A stretch of DNA of 64,000 bases from Candidatus Wallbacteria bacterium. Its GTDB lineage: Bacteria; Muiribacteriota; JAQTZZ01. Of this stretch, positions 16,369-24,684 are shown in pieces (within the stretch, counting starts at the first letter, position 1; each line of letters opens with the position of its first letter). The notes beneath the pieces are model-generated. The model worked only from the letters and a program-made list of their open reading frames with translations. It had not been told where the DNA came from and searched no databases. Position numbers and translations under genes: made by a program. The DNA lies in NCBI GenBank assembly GCA_028687545.1, contig JAQTZZ010000018.1:8156-72155 (forward strand). The letters are read 5' to 3'.

Positions 16369-17442
16369 ATGAGATCGATCGTTTGTTTAGTACTTGCCGC
16401 TTTCATTCTGTCGGCAATCCCGGCGTTCTGCGCTGACAACATCAAGGAAATCGGATTTGGTAACAAGGTCAATTTCAAGGAATTCGTGGTCAAAGGTCAA
16501 CTGAATGTGATCGATTTTTACAGCCCTTTCTGCCCGCCCTGCATGGCACTGAAGCCGCTGCTGGAAAAAATCGCTGAAACAAACCCGGACCTCAATATCA
16601 TTGAAGTAAATATTAACCGCCCGGAAACCAAGGGAATCGACTGGACATCCCCGGTTGCCAAGCAGTATAAGCTCAAATCAGTCCCGCAATTCAAAGTAGT
16701 GAACGAGAAAGGCAAACTGATCGAGGGTGAAGCTGCCAGGAAAATCGTGGACAAATTGACCAAACCGCTGGAGCTGGAAAGCATCAATCAGGCTCTGAAC
16801 CAGAATCCAAAGGATGTTTCTGCCCTTTATAAGAGATCACTTTACTTCCTTGATCTGAACGAATACCAGGCAGCAGCTGCTGATCTCGAACTGATCGCCA
16901 AACTCGCACCGGTAGAACATGATGCCGCTTATTATAATCTGGCCTGCTGCTATGTGCAGCTTGGTGAAAAGGAAAAAGCGCTTTATAATCTTGACCTCGG
17001 CCTCAAGATCGCCAATGTGAAAAAGAATGTGCAGCTGCTCAACTGGTTCCTGGAAGACCCGGATCTCAAAGCTCTGCACAATGACACGCAGTTCAAGGAA
17101 CTGGCTAAAAAATACGAACCTTTCCTGGAAAAGAAAGCACCGGTTAAAGCTAAGAAAGCCGTGAAAAAAGCAGTAAAAAAACCAGCAAAAAAAGTTGAAC
17201 CTGCTGCTGTTAAGATTGAAACCCCGGCAGTTCCGGCAGCTAATACTCCCGCTGCAGAACCCAAAATCGAAACTCCTGCAACTCCGGCTGCACCGGCTGC
17301 TCCTGAAACCCCTGCAGCACCGGCAACTCCAACCACTCCGGCTGCTCCTGAAGCACCGGCAACTCCAACCACTCCGGCTGCTCCTGAAACACCGGCAACT
17401 CCGGCTGTACCTGCCGCAACAGGCGAAGCTTCCGGACACTGA
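16369..17442 (+). CDS. Exported thioredoxin-fold protein with TPRs and Ala/Pro-rich tail
   Basis: 357 residues. Signal peptide (1-21), thioredoxin domain (about 25-125) with active-site CPPC in FYSPFCPPCMALKP and a cis-Pro region (SVPQFKV), two TPR-like repeats (about 140-220), a Lys-rich linker, and a low-complexity tail made of repeated TPAAPETPA-type units (about 275-350). It is probably a periplasmic thiol oxidoreductase tethered or spaced by the tail. The Lys-rich plus Ala/Pro tail may contact envelope polymers (inference). Strong promoter and terminator make it a single-gene unit. Confidence 0.82.
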   Translation: MRSIVCLVLAAFILSAIPAFCADNIKEIGFGNKVNFKEFVVKGQLNVIDFYSPFCPPCMALKPLLEKIAETNPDLNIIEVNINRPETKGIDWTSPVAKQYKLKSVPQFKVVNEKGKLIEGEAARKIVDKLTKPLELESINQALNQNPKDVSALYKRSLYFLDLNEYQAAAADLELIAKLAPVEHDAAYYNLACCYVQLGEKEKALYNLDLGLKIANVKKNVQLLNWFLEDPDLKALHNDTQFKELAKKYEPFLEKKAPVKAKKAVKKAVKKPAKKVEPAAVKIETPAVPAANTPAAEPKIETPATPAAPAAPETPAAPATPTTPAAPEAPATPTTPAAPETPATPAVPAATGEASGH

Positions 17443-17461
17443 TCGAGCCTGATATCAATTA

Positions 17462-17495
17462 CAAAAAGGGCTGTCAGCAAAGGCAGCCCTTTTTT
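17462..17495 (+). terminator. Rho-independent terminator
   Basis: AAAAAGGGCTG and CAGCCCTTTTT arms around a 10-nt loop, followed by further T residues. Confidence 0.9.
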
Positions 17496-17547
17496 GTATG
17501 TCAGAAAAAGATTTCAAGGTAAACCTTTTTTTGTTGATAAATATTCA

Positions 17548-17575
17548 TTGAAACTTTTGCTCTCCCGGATATAAT
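17548..17575 (+). promoter_or_regulatory. Sigma-70-type promoter
   Basis: TTGAAA (17548-17553), 16-nt spacer, TATAAT (17570-17575), giving a leader of about 70 nt before the caspase-fold gene. Confidence 0.7.
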
Positions 17576-17590
17576 TTATCTATAGGACAA

Positions 17591-17634
17591 AGTGACAGTA
17601 AATTTCTCGCTGCGCTCGAAATATAACTGTCACT
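17591..17634 (+). repeat. Hairpin in the leader of the caspase-fold gene
   Basis: AGTGACAGT (17591-17599) and ACTGTCACT (17626-17634) are perfect 9-bp arms, and the inside (ATTTC/GAAAT) pairs further. It lies just downstream of the -10 and ends about 10 nt before the ribosome site. It could be a leader regulatory structure or a REP-type element. TGACAGT inverted repeats recur at 61925-61966. Confidence 0.5.
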
Positions 17635-17653
17635 AAGAGTATAAGGGGGAAGT

Positions 17654-19291
17654 ATGAGAGTTGTTCTCATACTGCTGGCATTTTTTTTGGCCGGCAGTGT
17701 TCTGCATGCATCCGATTCAAACGTAATCATTATCAAAGATCAGTCCGCCAAAGTTGTGAGAAAGGGTATTGCCAGAATCATGGCAGATGACGGAGGCAAT
17801 CTCTCCAATCAGGACGCCTATATCTTGCGCGACAGCCTGAAAAATTACGGTTATGAGATAGAAAGTTTCCTGGAAAATTCCCAGGTGGAGAAAAAGAGCT
17901 TCAATCCTGACTCTCCTGTAGACATCGTCTATTTTACCGGGCATGGAGCTCCCGGCTACATTCACTTTGGAAACGGTGGAATCAACAGGGAAGAGGTGAA
18001 CGGACAGAATGTCAAACATCTGATCAGCGCCACCTGCCTGACAGTTGCTAAAGATATCTGGAAGGCGAACTTTGGCCAGGGACTGAAAACTGTGATGGGC
18101 TATTACATGACATCCTACGACGGCCCTGACGATGATGTGGCAAAAATATTTGCGCAGTCCATCAGCGGCCTGACTCCGGATTCAAACCCTGATCAGTTTG
18201 TCTCTGCCTGGAAAAAAGCCAACCTGGAATGCAACGGTGGCCTTGAGGATCGCTGGAGTGCCCAGACCGCAGATAAATTTTATTACGGAGGCAACGGCCC
18301 TGATCCAGGTCCTGCTCCAGATCCTGCGCCCAATCCTGCGCCCAATCCGGCACCCAATCCTGCGCCCAATCCTGCGCCCAATCCGGCACCCAATCCTGCG
18401 CCCAATCCGGCACCCAATCCTGCGCCCAATCCAGCACCTAATCCAGCACCTAATCCAGCACCCAATCCGCCACCAAATCCTGTGCCTGCTCCTGCCAATA
18501 CTCAAGAAATTGTCGACATCATTGACGACATAATCAATCATCTGATCAATGACGTGAAAGCGCTGACCAGAAGTACTGCAAAAGGAAACGCTGAGGTATT
18601 TGTTTCCGAAAAACTGAGCTACTCCTTCGAATCTGCTAAATCACTTCTAGCTGTTCCGGAACTGTCAGCAAGCCCTGATCACGATTCCGGCCGCAGTCTT
18701 GGTGCCAAAGGAAACTGCATTGCTCAGATTGCCGAGTCAGGTCGCCTGATTTTGGAAGGAACAGACAGCTTCCAGCCCTGGTTCGCAGATCCCAGAGAAG
18801 TTCTGGCTGCTGCAGAGGAATATGTGGAAGAAAACGGTGGTCTGCCGCCAGATGCCGAAATCAGCTCCGTTGTTCCGGTTTACGCTTGCGATAATGATGG
18901 AACGAGAACAGTGATCAATTACTGCATCTCCTGGAAACGGATCATAGACGGCCTGGAAATTTCCGGAACAGATGGAGATGGAATTGGTCTGCTGGTCGGC
19001 TCAGATGGAGTGATCGTCTACCGCAGGCTCTGGCGTGAACTGCACCAGACGAGCGCCAAAGGCTGCACTGAACTCGCCGATCCTGTAACCATGCTGCAGA
19101 AAGCAGGGTCAGCAATCTGCGCTTCAGTCAAGGATGGTACAAGCGTGCGGATCGTTGACTATGCCCCAGGGTATTATTCGCCTGATTCAGGGACTGGCGG
19201 CCTGGTCAATCTGCGGCCGTGCTATCATTACCGCACTGCCGATGGATTTACCTTTCACGTCGATGCAGTTTCCGGTGAACTCCTGAAGTAA
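17654..19291 (+). CDS. Secreted caspase-fold (clan CD) putative cysteine peptidase with Pro-Asn-Ala linker
   Basis: 545 residues. After a signal peptide (1-19) comes a clan CD-like domain. Strand-His-Gly motif YFTGHGAPG puts the putative His at 97, and strand-Cys motif LISATCLT puts the putative nucleophile at C128, a spacing similar to gingipains. A linker of about 15 APNP units follows (about 218-278). The C-terminal 230 residues form a second domain with disulfide-capable cysteines that I do not recognise. Catalytic activity is inferred from the dyad only. Leader hairpin and strong promoter precede it. Confidence 0.72.
   Translation: MRVVLILLAFFLAGSVLHASDSNVIIIKDQSAKVVRKGIARIMADDGGNLSNQDAYILRDSLKNYGYEIESFLENSQVEKKSFNPDSPVDIVYFTGHGAPGYIHFGNGGINREEVNGQNVKHLISATCLTVAKDIWKANFGQGLKTVMGYYMTSYDGPDDDVAKIFAQSISGLTPDSNPDQFVSAWKKANLECNGGLEDRWSAQTADKFYYGGNGPDPGPAPDPAPNPAPNPAPNPAPNPAPNPAPNPAPNPAPNPAPNPAPNPAPNPAPNPPPNPVPAPANTQEIVDIIDDIINHLINDVKALTRSTAKGNAEVFVSEKLSYSFESAKSLLAVPELSASPDHDSGRSLGAKGNCIAQIAESGRLILEGTDSFQPWFADPREVLAAAEEYVEENGGLPPDAEISSVVPVYACDNDGTRTVINYCISWKRIIDGLEISGTDGDGIGLLVGSDGVIVYRRLWRELHQTSAKGCTELADPVTMLQKAGSAICASVKDGTSVRIVDYAPGYYSPDSGTGGLVNLRPCYHYRTADGFTFHVDAVSGELLK
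18310..18482 (+). repeat. Coding 12-bp tandem repeat (APNP linker)
   Basis: Successive near-identical 12-bp units encode Ala-Pro-Asn-Pro. Variation among units is mostly synonymous (gcgccc, gcaccc, gcacct), which suggests selection to keep the protein repeat. Length variation between strains is likely. Confidence 0.85.
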
Positions 19292-19310
19292 TCCGGTACT
19301 TTGCCGGATT
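19290..19310 (+). terminator. Weak hairpin after the caspase-fold gene
   Basis: AATCCGG and CCGGATT arms with a 7-nt loop, starting inside the stop codon and followed by only a short T/A stretch. It may be a weak terminator. Confidence 0.45.
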
Positions 19311-19338
19311 TGCAATTTCAGGAAAAAGAATCTATATA
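19310..19338 (+). promoter_or_regulatory. Promoter for the 55-residue protein
   Basis: TTGCAA (19310-19315), 17-nt spacer, TATATA (19333-19338), 49 nt before the next start. Confidence 0.5.
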
Positions 19339-19386
19339 TAAGGATCAGGTAGAGAAAGGTGAGTATAAGTGAACCAGGGGTGATTT

Positions 19387-19554
19387 ATGAGCAAGCTCAA
19401 AATTTTTGAACTGCACAAAAATCATGTGTCTGAAATCAATGTCAAAAACTGCGAGCTCTCCACCTTCCCGGGAACATATGGACCGGGCAAGCTTTTTCCA
19501 TTGATCTATGTGGAGTGCAATGAGGCCGTGATCCCAGCGGAAAAAGAAGAATAA
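19387..19554 (+). CDS. Small 55-residue protein of unknown function
   Basis: ATG start with AGGGGTG 4 nt upstream and a plausible promoter of its own. The product is soluble, begins MSKLKIFELHKNHV, contains TFPGTYGPGKLFPLIYVEC and ends in a charged AEKEE tail. Two cysteines. No family recognised. It is short, but it fills a gap, has a good ribosome site, and its composition looks protein-like. Confidence 0.55.
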   Translation: MSKLKIFELHKNHVSEINVKNCELSTFPGTYGPGKLFPLIYVECNEAVIPAEKEE

Positions 19555-19577
19555 GGCTGAACAGCAAAATATTTTTC

Positions 19578-19606
19578 TTGCATTCTTCCTTTTTAGCTTG
19601 TACTAT
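19578..19606 (+). promoter_or_regulatory. Sigma-70-type promoter
   Basis: TTGCAT (19578-19583), 17-nt spacer, TACTAT (19601-19606), 39 nt before the carboxypeptidase start. Confidence 0.6.
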
Positions 19607-19644
19607 TGGTCTGTAGGTATTCAGATAAGAGTGCAGGAGGAAGT

Positions 19645-20961
19645 ATGCTCCGCTTTTTCGTGTTTATTTGTTTTTTCAGTCTTTTTTCAACGATCATCTC
19701 AGCTAAACCAGTAATCTTTATTCCTAATGACCAGACCAACGCTTTTTTTGCGCTTCCTCAGGATGAATTCGATGTTGCAGGCGCAAATTCCGAGGGCCTG
19801 ACAGCGATCGTTACAGAAAACGGCATCAGGCAGTTGAAGCGCAATGGAATCTATTTCAATACACTCAAGCAGGACATCGAGGAAATTTATACCCCGCTCA
19901 GGAACAGGGTCAACCGCGGAACGAGTTCCTATCATAAATATGATGCACTTGTAGCTGAACTGAAAAGCATTGCAGCGCAGCATTCAGAGATTGCCTCGCT
20001 TGAATCCATCGGCAAGTCCTGCCAGAATCGCGATATATATGCAATCAAGATCACCGGCTCTTCCACTGCTGCAAGCAAACCGGCCATGCTGGTCTGCGGG
20101 CTTACCCATGCCAGAGAGTGGATTTCCATGGAAGTCCCGCTTGCGCTGATCAACAAACTTGTCAATAGTTACGGCAGCGACCAGGAGCTGACCAAGCTAG
20201 TCAATGAACGGACGGTCTGGGTTGTTCCGGTGATAAACCCGGATGGCCTGGTTTATACTCAGACAACTGGAGACTGGCGCAAGAATCGACGCGACAACAA
20301 GGACGGCACATTCGGAGTGGACCTGAACCGCAATGCTGACGCCAAATGGGGAACTGCCGGAGACTCAGGCTCCACCTACAGCGACACCTATCGAGGGAAA
20401 TCAGCTTTCTCGGAACCGGAACTGACGGCTTTGCGTGATCTTGCCAGACGCGAAAAAATGCAGTCCATGATTTCTTTCCACAGTTACGGCGAACTGGTTC
20501 TGTATCCCTGGGGTTACACCTCCAGCATCCATACCGCAGATGACGCAAAACTTTCCAAAATATCCAAGGACATGGCCAAGGAAAACAGCTATACACCTGA
20601 ACAATCGGCAGATCTCTACCCGGCTTCTGGAGATTTCTGCGACTGGGCTTACATGGAGAATAAATGCTTTGCTTACACCATTGAGCTGGGCCAGGATTTC
20701 GTCCCGACCGATTCCGAAGTCCCTTCAATCTGCGACCAGAACGTGAAAACGTCGCTGGTACTGCTCAAAGCTACCGGCCAGACATCGCTTAACACGGAAT
20801 CCAGCATTTCAGGGAATGACTGTGGGTATGAAACCGAACTCAACCAGACTCTGAAAAACCTTTTCCCTGACCAGGATCTGCAGGCACTTTCGAAAATAAA
20901 TCCTGAACCTGCTGAGAATTTCGAAAAGATCAGCAAAATGACTGATACAAGCGGATATTGA
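19645..20961 (+). CDS. Secreted M14 zinc carboxypeptidase
   Basis: 438 residues from the ATG after GCAGGAGGAAGT; an upstream GTG-type start would spoil the signal peptide (1-18). A propeptide of about 85 residues precedes the catalytic domain. Zinc ligands are H155 and E158 (HAREW) and H279 (SFHSYGE). Substrate-binding residues are in RKNRRDN and GVDLNRN, and the catalytic Glu is at 347 (TIELGQDF). All are in the order of carboxypeptidase A/B. Predicted to trim C-terminal residues from extracytoplasmic peptides. It may act downstream of the endopeptidases in this window. Confidence 0.92.
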   Translation: MLRFFVFICFFSLFSTIISAKPVIFIPNDQTNAFFALPQDEFDVAGANSEGLTAIVTENGIRQLKRNGIYFNTLKQDIEEIYTPLRNRVNRGTSSYHKYDALVAELKSIAAQHSEIASLESIGKSCQNRDIYAIKITGSSTAASKPAMLVCGLTHAREWISMEVPLALINKLVNSYGSDQELTKLVNERTVWVVPVINPDGLVYTQTTGDWRKNRRDNKDGTFGVDLNRNADAKWGTAGDSGSTYSDTYRGKSAFSEPELTALRDLARREKMQSMISFHSYGELVLYPWGYTSSIHTADDAKLSKISKDMAKENSYTPEQSADLYPASGDFCDWAYMENKCFAYTIELGQDFVPTDSEVPSICDQNVKTSLVLLKATGQTSLNTESSISGNDCGYETELNQTLKNLFPDQDLQALSKINPEPAENFEKISKMTDTSGY

Positions 20962-20986
20962 TCCGTTAAATTCCGATTGACTGAGA

Positions 20987-21733
20987 TCAGATGGAACAGC
21001 GGGTGCAGAATTCTCTGCCATAATCCGTCAGTTTGATTTTCTTTTCCACCACCCTGGTCGGAGCGTCAGGATCGATTTTGGCTTCTTTCTGCAGAAAGCG
21101 GGGAACAGCAGCATTTTCATTCTCGCTGGATTCAAGCCGGATCAGGCCGATCCGCTCCAGATTGTCGAGGAAAAAAGCTCCAACTTCCGGATTGCAGGAA
21201 ATTTCCGAAAAACAGGGCGAGATATTGCGGGTCACGAGCCTGAACACTCCGCCTTCCATGGATTCGACATCATAGGCCATGTAATCTTCCTTCATGCGGA
21301 AAAACTTCAGAAGACGCAGTTCCTCTTCCGAAAGCTGTGCAAGAGTCTGCAGAAAAGATGGGCTGATCCGGGATGAAGTCTGGGGATCGAGCAATGCTGC
21401 CAGCAGGTTGTAAATGCATTCTTTAACAATCGGTTCAGTGAAGCTTACTTTAAGCTGTTCCAGAATCGGTACTAATACCCTGGCTCTGGGCTGAACTATT
21501 TTTTCAACTCCAAGTTCGATCAGTTTTTCCGGCAGGGTGGCGAGGAGATTATCCCAGATCAGTTCCAGCCTGCTTACATAAATTCCAGTCGGCTTTAACA
21601 GAAATTCTGTTAGTTGAATTATTAAAATTTCCCTGCTGTCTTCGCAGGCAGAAACTTCCGGAATTTTACTGTCTGTCAGATTATCTGACAGTTTTTCCAT
21701 TGATTCTTTAAGGCCATGTTCATTTTCTTCCAA
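20987..21733 (-). CDS. DUF4393 (Abi-alpha-like) protein
   Basis: 248 residues, TTG start with GGAGG 5 nt upstream. The centre (VLVPILEQLKV, EPIVKECIYNLLAALLD, SPSFLQTLAQLSEEELRLLKF) and the end (NLERIGLIRLE, IKLTDYGREFCTRC) match DUF4393, a family named Abi-alpha for a proposed link to abortive infection. The function is not established. It is the last gene of a minus-strand operon after the DJ-1-like and CreD-like genes, a setting that suggests envelope stress rather than phage defence here. Confidence 0.68.
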   Translation of the reverse strand: MEENEHGLKESMEKLSDNLTDSKIPEVSACEDSREILIIQLTEFLLKPTGIYVSRLELIWDNLLATLPEKLIELGVEKIVQPRARVLVPILEQLKVSFTEPIVKECIYNLLAALLDPQTSSRISPSFLQTLAQLSEEELRLLKFFRMKEDYMAYDVESMEGGVFRLVTRNISPCFSEISCNPEVGAFFLDNLERIGLIRLESSENENAAVPRFLQKEAKIDPDAPTRVVEKKIKLTDYGREFCTRCSI

Positions 21734-21748
21734 AATAACCTCCGGAAA

Positions 21749-22984
21749 TCATCGTTTATCATACATCGAAAGTTGTTTTTCCCAATCCACCCTGCCGGTG
21801 ATCTGCATGATCACGAATAATGTGATTATGCTGCAGACAGTGATCATCAGGCCTGTATACCCTTCAAAGAAAAAGGCGCTGGAAAAAAGCACCAGGTACA
21901 CGAACTGTGACATGCCGGCTTCCAGGAAAGCAAACCTGTTGCCTGCTACCAGGCGCATGTAAGACACAACCAGGAAAATCGAAACCAGGGAGCAGACTGT
22001 GAAGGCAGGTCCAATCTCAAGATGATCAACAAGATACGACATCAGCAGATGAAAACTGAAGAAAGCCGCAGAAAGGAAAAAGTAATTCATCGGATGCAGG
22101 TTGATCCGCTTCAGTGTCGTGATCACAAACATCAGGAAGAAAAAGAAGAACAGGGATACAGGTGCGAAAAAACTGATTCTGCTGGCGAAAGGGCCGGGAT
22201 TCATTTTCTGCGGCAGCTGGACTCCAATCTGGATCCCGGAGATGAGATTTTTATATTTCCAGGTCAGGTTCGCTCCGCCCTGATTGAGCTCTTTCGCTGT
22301 AGGAGATATGCAGTTCTCAGGGAAATCGTAGTCTGTAAAATTCGTTTTAAGCACTAAGGAAAAATCACTGATCTGGGAAACATCGCTGCCGAACCTGTAC
22401 CACCACTGGTCAAGCCCTCTGGATTCGTAGGAAATTTCAATTGTCTTTCCCTCCCCGGGGTTGAGAAAGAAATCCTTGACTATCCTGCCGGCTGACGGGC
22501 GGAGATTTTTTTCAGCGCTGCCGTTGACATTAAAGAGAAAATTGTCGTAGATTCCGCTGGAAGTCGGAAAGGCATAGTCGAAAGTAATCAAGCGCGCCTG
22601 AGCGGTGGAATTCGAGATTTTATAGCTGGCGTCAAACTTGACTGTATACGTAGAGTACCACAGCAGTCCCTTTTTACGATATTCCAGGCCCAGCCACACC
22701 CTGGCATCAGTGCCGTCCAGATTCAAGGGATGGTTTTCGACCACCTCCTCTGTCAGGAGTTTGGTGGTGGATCCCTGAAAGTTTTCTACTTTCCGCTCAG
22801 ATCTTGTAAGATAATAAATATCCGGAGCCTGCTGTGCCTGAACAGTACCCCAGAGCTGTCCCACTTCACCCCGCAGCTTTGTATCCTGATTGTAAGTTCT
22901 GTTGTACGTCACACCACCCAGTATCACCCAGGCCACACAGGTGCAGGAATAAATAAAAATCAGGGCGAGAATTCTTCTGATCAT
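21749..22984 (-). CDS. CreD-family inner-membrane protein
   Basis: 411 residues from the ATG that overlaps the upstream stop codon (ATGA). Longer in-frame starts would run deep into that gene. One N-terminal helix, a large periplasmic beta domain (about 35-275), and about six C-terminal helices. The motifs NLHPMNYFFLSAAFFSFHLL and EGYTGLMITV...GRVDW are hallmarks of CreD. CreD is linked to beta-lactam and envelope stress in other bacteria. Role here unknown. No CreBC genes nearby. Confidence 0.75.
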   Translation of the reverse strand: MIRRILALIFIYSCTCVAWVILGGVTYNRTYNQDTKLRGEVGQLWGTVQAQQAPDIYYLTRSERKVENFQGSTTKLLTEEVVENHPLNLDGTDARVWLGLEYRKKGLLWYSTYTVKFDASYKISNSTAQARLITFDYAFPTSSGIYDNFLFNVNGSAEKNLRPSAGRIVKDFFLNPGEGKTIEISYESRGLDQWWYRFGSDVSQISDFSLVLKTNFTDYDFPENCISPTAKELNQGGANLTWKYKNLISGIQIGVQLPQKMNPGPFASRISFFAPVSLFFFFFLMFVITTLKRINLHPMNYFFLSAAFFSFHLLMSYLVDHLEIGPAFTVCSLVSIFLVVSYMRLVAGNRFAFLEAGMSQFVYLVLFSSAFFFEGYTGLMITVCSIITLFVIMQITGRVDWEKQLSMYDKR

Positions 22985-23871
22985 TTTACACTTTCTCCTT
23001 TTTTCAGCGCTTGGCAGGCCTGCCGAGCCGTATCCTGGGTAGAGCCGGGATTCTGTCCGGTGATCAAGTTGCGGTCTGTAATCACAAAATTCTCCCAGGG
23101 CTGTCCGCATTCATACTTGGCACCGGCTTTCCGCAAGGCTTGTTCCAAAGAAAACGGATAGGCTTTGAGGATCTGGATTAATTCGGCTTCCTTGTCTGAA
23201 AAGCCTGTCACCCGATATCCTCTGATCAGGCTTTTACCGTTTTTATCCTTCAGTCCGGCCAGGAACACGCTGCCCTGAGCCACAGCCGCGACTACTTTCT
23301 TTTTTTCAAAAAACCGGGTGGCGATTTTCTGCAGAGCTTCGTTTGTAGCCAGGTCGAACATTACCGAATGGCCGCCTGAAACGAAAAGCAGGTCGTAATC
23401 GTCCGGATTCAGCTCAGAAAGGGCAAGGGTCTTATCCATCATCTCCTTATGCGCCAGCAGGAATTCATTTGCTGTTTTCGCGGAATCAGAGGAAACAATC
23501 TTTGGATCCAAACTGAGTTTGTCGAAGATGAAACTCCCACCTGTGGGAGAAGCAATGTCTATTTTCAGACTGCAGAACTTGAAGACCAGAAAAGGGATCA
23601 TGAATTCTTCAGCCCAGATTCCGACTTCCACAGTTGGAATCGGCATCACTCTGACGTTCGATACTACCATCAACACCCTACCCCTTGGGACTTCAGCACT
23701 TTTCTTGAGCACTTCACCTGAGTCATTCGAAATTACAGTTCCGGTAGAAATTTCGCCGGAAGAAGTTGTTTCACTGGAAATTGAAGAGAGTTCGGTTGTG
23801 AGCTCTGCGGCATCAACCTGAAGCAAAGAAATCAGAATCAAGAAGAGTAGAGGGAAAATTATTTTCTGCAT
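22981..23871 (-). CDS. Exported DJ-1/PfpI (Hsp31-like) protein lacking the catalytic cysteine
   Basis: 296 residues: signal peptide (1-22), a Ser/Thr-rich spacer, then an Hsp31-type DJ-1 domain (about 64-290). SGGHSVMFDLATNEALQ and NLITGQNPGSTQDTARQ match the family closely. At the nucleophile elbow, the usual V-C-H-G is V-A-Q-G (A198, Q199), so both the cysteine and the histidine are gone. It should not act as a glyoxalase or amidase. It may bind a ligand. First gene of a minus-strand operon with CreD-like and DUF4393 genes. Confidence 0.8.
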   Translation of the reverse strand: MQKIIFPLLFLILISLLQVDAAELTTELSSISSETTSSGEISTGTVISNDSGEVLKKSAEVPRGRVLMVVSNVRVMPIPTVEVGIWAEEFMIPFLVFKFCSLKIDIASPTGGSFIFDKLSLDPKIVSSDSAKTANEFLLAHKEMMDKTLALSELNPDDYDLLFVSGGHSVMFDLATNEALQKIATRFFEKKKVVAAVAQGSVFLAGLKDKNGKSLIRGYRVTGFSDKEAELIQILKAYPFSLEQALRKAGAKYECGQPWENFVITDRNLITGQNPGSTQDTARQACQALKKGESVK

Positions 23872-23909
23872 CCGGTATCCTTTGAAGTTTTATAGTAATT
23901 TAACGGGAA

Positions 23910-24107
23910 ATGACATTTTCGTCAATGGAGACACCTGCAAAACTCTCTTTTTTGCATAAAATGGACTTTTGCGATCAGCTCAATCTCATTTCAAACCCAT
24001 CAAGCTTGACAATTCTGAACCGGCAGGAAATAATCAAGGATTACGGCCAGGCCGTTCGAATCTCGGAACTGATCGCCGGAATTTATGAAATAACGGAGGA
24101 CTCATGA
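23910..24107 (+). CDS. Small protein coupled to the flavoprotein gene
   Basis: Up to 65 residues (possibly starting later, at the internal Met giving MDFCDQLNLISN). Its TGA overlaps the ATG of the flavoprotein gene, and the flavoprotein ribosome site GGAGGA lies within its last codons. It fills the gap between divergent genes. No family recognised. Real coding status is uncertain. Confidence 0.35.
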   Translation: MTFSSMETPAKLSFLHKMDFCDQLNLISNPSSLTILNRQEIIKDYGQAVRISELIAGIYEITEDS

Positions 24108-24655
24108 GAATACTTGCCTTAAACGGCAGCCCCCGCAAGAGCGGGAACTGCTCGAAAATCATTGATAAAATCTGCAGAACCGCTGAAAAGAAAGGCCATC
24201 AGTTCACGGTTTATCCCTTGTATGATCTCGTTTTCGGAGGGTGCCTGGCTTGTGAAACCTGCAAAAGCGAGACTGGAAAGTGCCCGCTGAAAGACGATTT
24301 CACAAGGATCAAGGATGAGATCATCCAGGCCGGGTGCCTGATCATAGCTTCTCCTGTCTACATGGGGCAGATCACAGGCCCCCTGAAAACATTCCTGGAC
24401 AGATTCTACATCTTTGTCACAGCTGATTTCCAGATCCGCGATCTGAAAGGAAAAAAATTCGCCACTGTAATCACCTGCGGAGCGCCTGCGGATCAGTTCC
24501 GCTATGTCGGCGACTATCTGCAGCACTGGTTCAAGGATTTTTTCCACCTGGAATCGCTGGGTGGCATTGTGGCCGGCAATCTGGGAGGCCCTGGGATCGT
24601 GTCCAACAAGCCGGATGTAATGAAGGAAGCGCAGAGGATCGGGGGAGCGATATAA
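24104..24655 (+). CDS. NADPH-dependent FMN reductase/iron-sulfur flavoprotein-family protein
   Basis: 183 residues. Flavodoxin-like fold with the FMN phosphate loop NGSPRKSGNC at the start, CLACETC (a cysteine pair at about 47-50), and the second flavin loop SPVYMGQITGPLKTFLDR. Cytoplasmic electron-transfer or quinone/nitro reductase-like role, with the substrate unknown. The last 83 coding bases up to 24646 are repeated without a mismatch at 29539-29621, in a broken second copy. Confidence 0.88.
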   Translation: MRILALNGSPRKSGNCSKIIDKICRTAEKKGHQFTVYPLYDLVFGGCLACETCKSETGKCPLKDDFTRIKDEIIQAGCLIIASPVYMGQITGPLKTFLDRFYIFVTADFQIRDLKGKKFATVITCGAPADQFRYVGDYLQHWFKDFFHLESLGGIVAGNLGGPGIVSNKPDVMKEAQRIGGAI

Positions 24656-24668
24656 AGATCCTGTAAAT

Positions 24669-24684
24669 GTTACAAGATTGTAAC
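24669..24684 (+). promoter_or_regulatory. GTTACAA-GA-TTGTAAC palindrome, candidate operator
   Basis: Perfect 7-bp arms with a 2-bp centre. The right arm TTGTAAC abuts the -35 hexamer of the next promoter with no gap, exactly as at 31376-31382 and 32443-32449. Confidence 0.65.

Noticed and set aside
16837-17480. Long minus-strand frames rich in Gly/Ala/Ser or Cys/Arg
   Set aside because: They mirror the Ala/Pro repeat tail of the thioredoxin-TPR protein. Low-complexity repeats keep all frames open by chance.
18310-18482. Possible CRISPR or minisatellite array
   Set aside because: Units are 12 bp, contiguous, in frame and encode a protein linker. There are no spacers.
18162-18541. Apparent repeat proteins antisense to the APNP linker
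   Set aside because: Produced by the 12-bp tandem repeat read in other frames.
22985-23110. Longer N-terminus for the CreD-like protein
   Set aside because: It would run 126 nt into the DJ-1-like gene and precede the membrane helix with a charged, antisense-looking stretch. The ATGA overlap start is natural.
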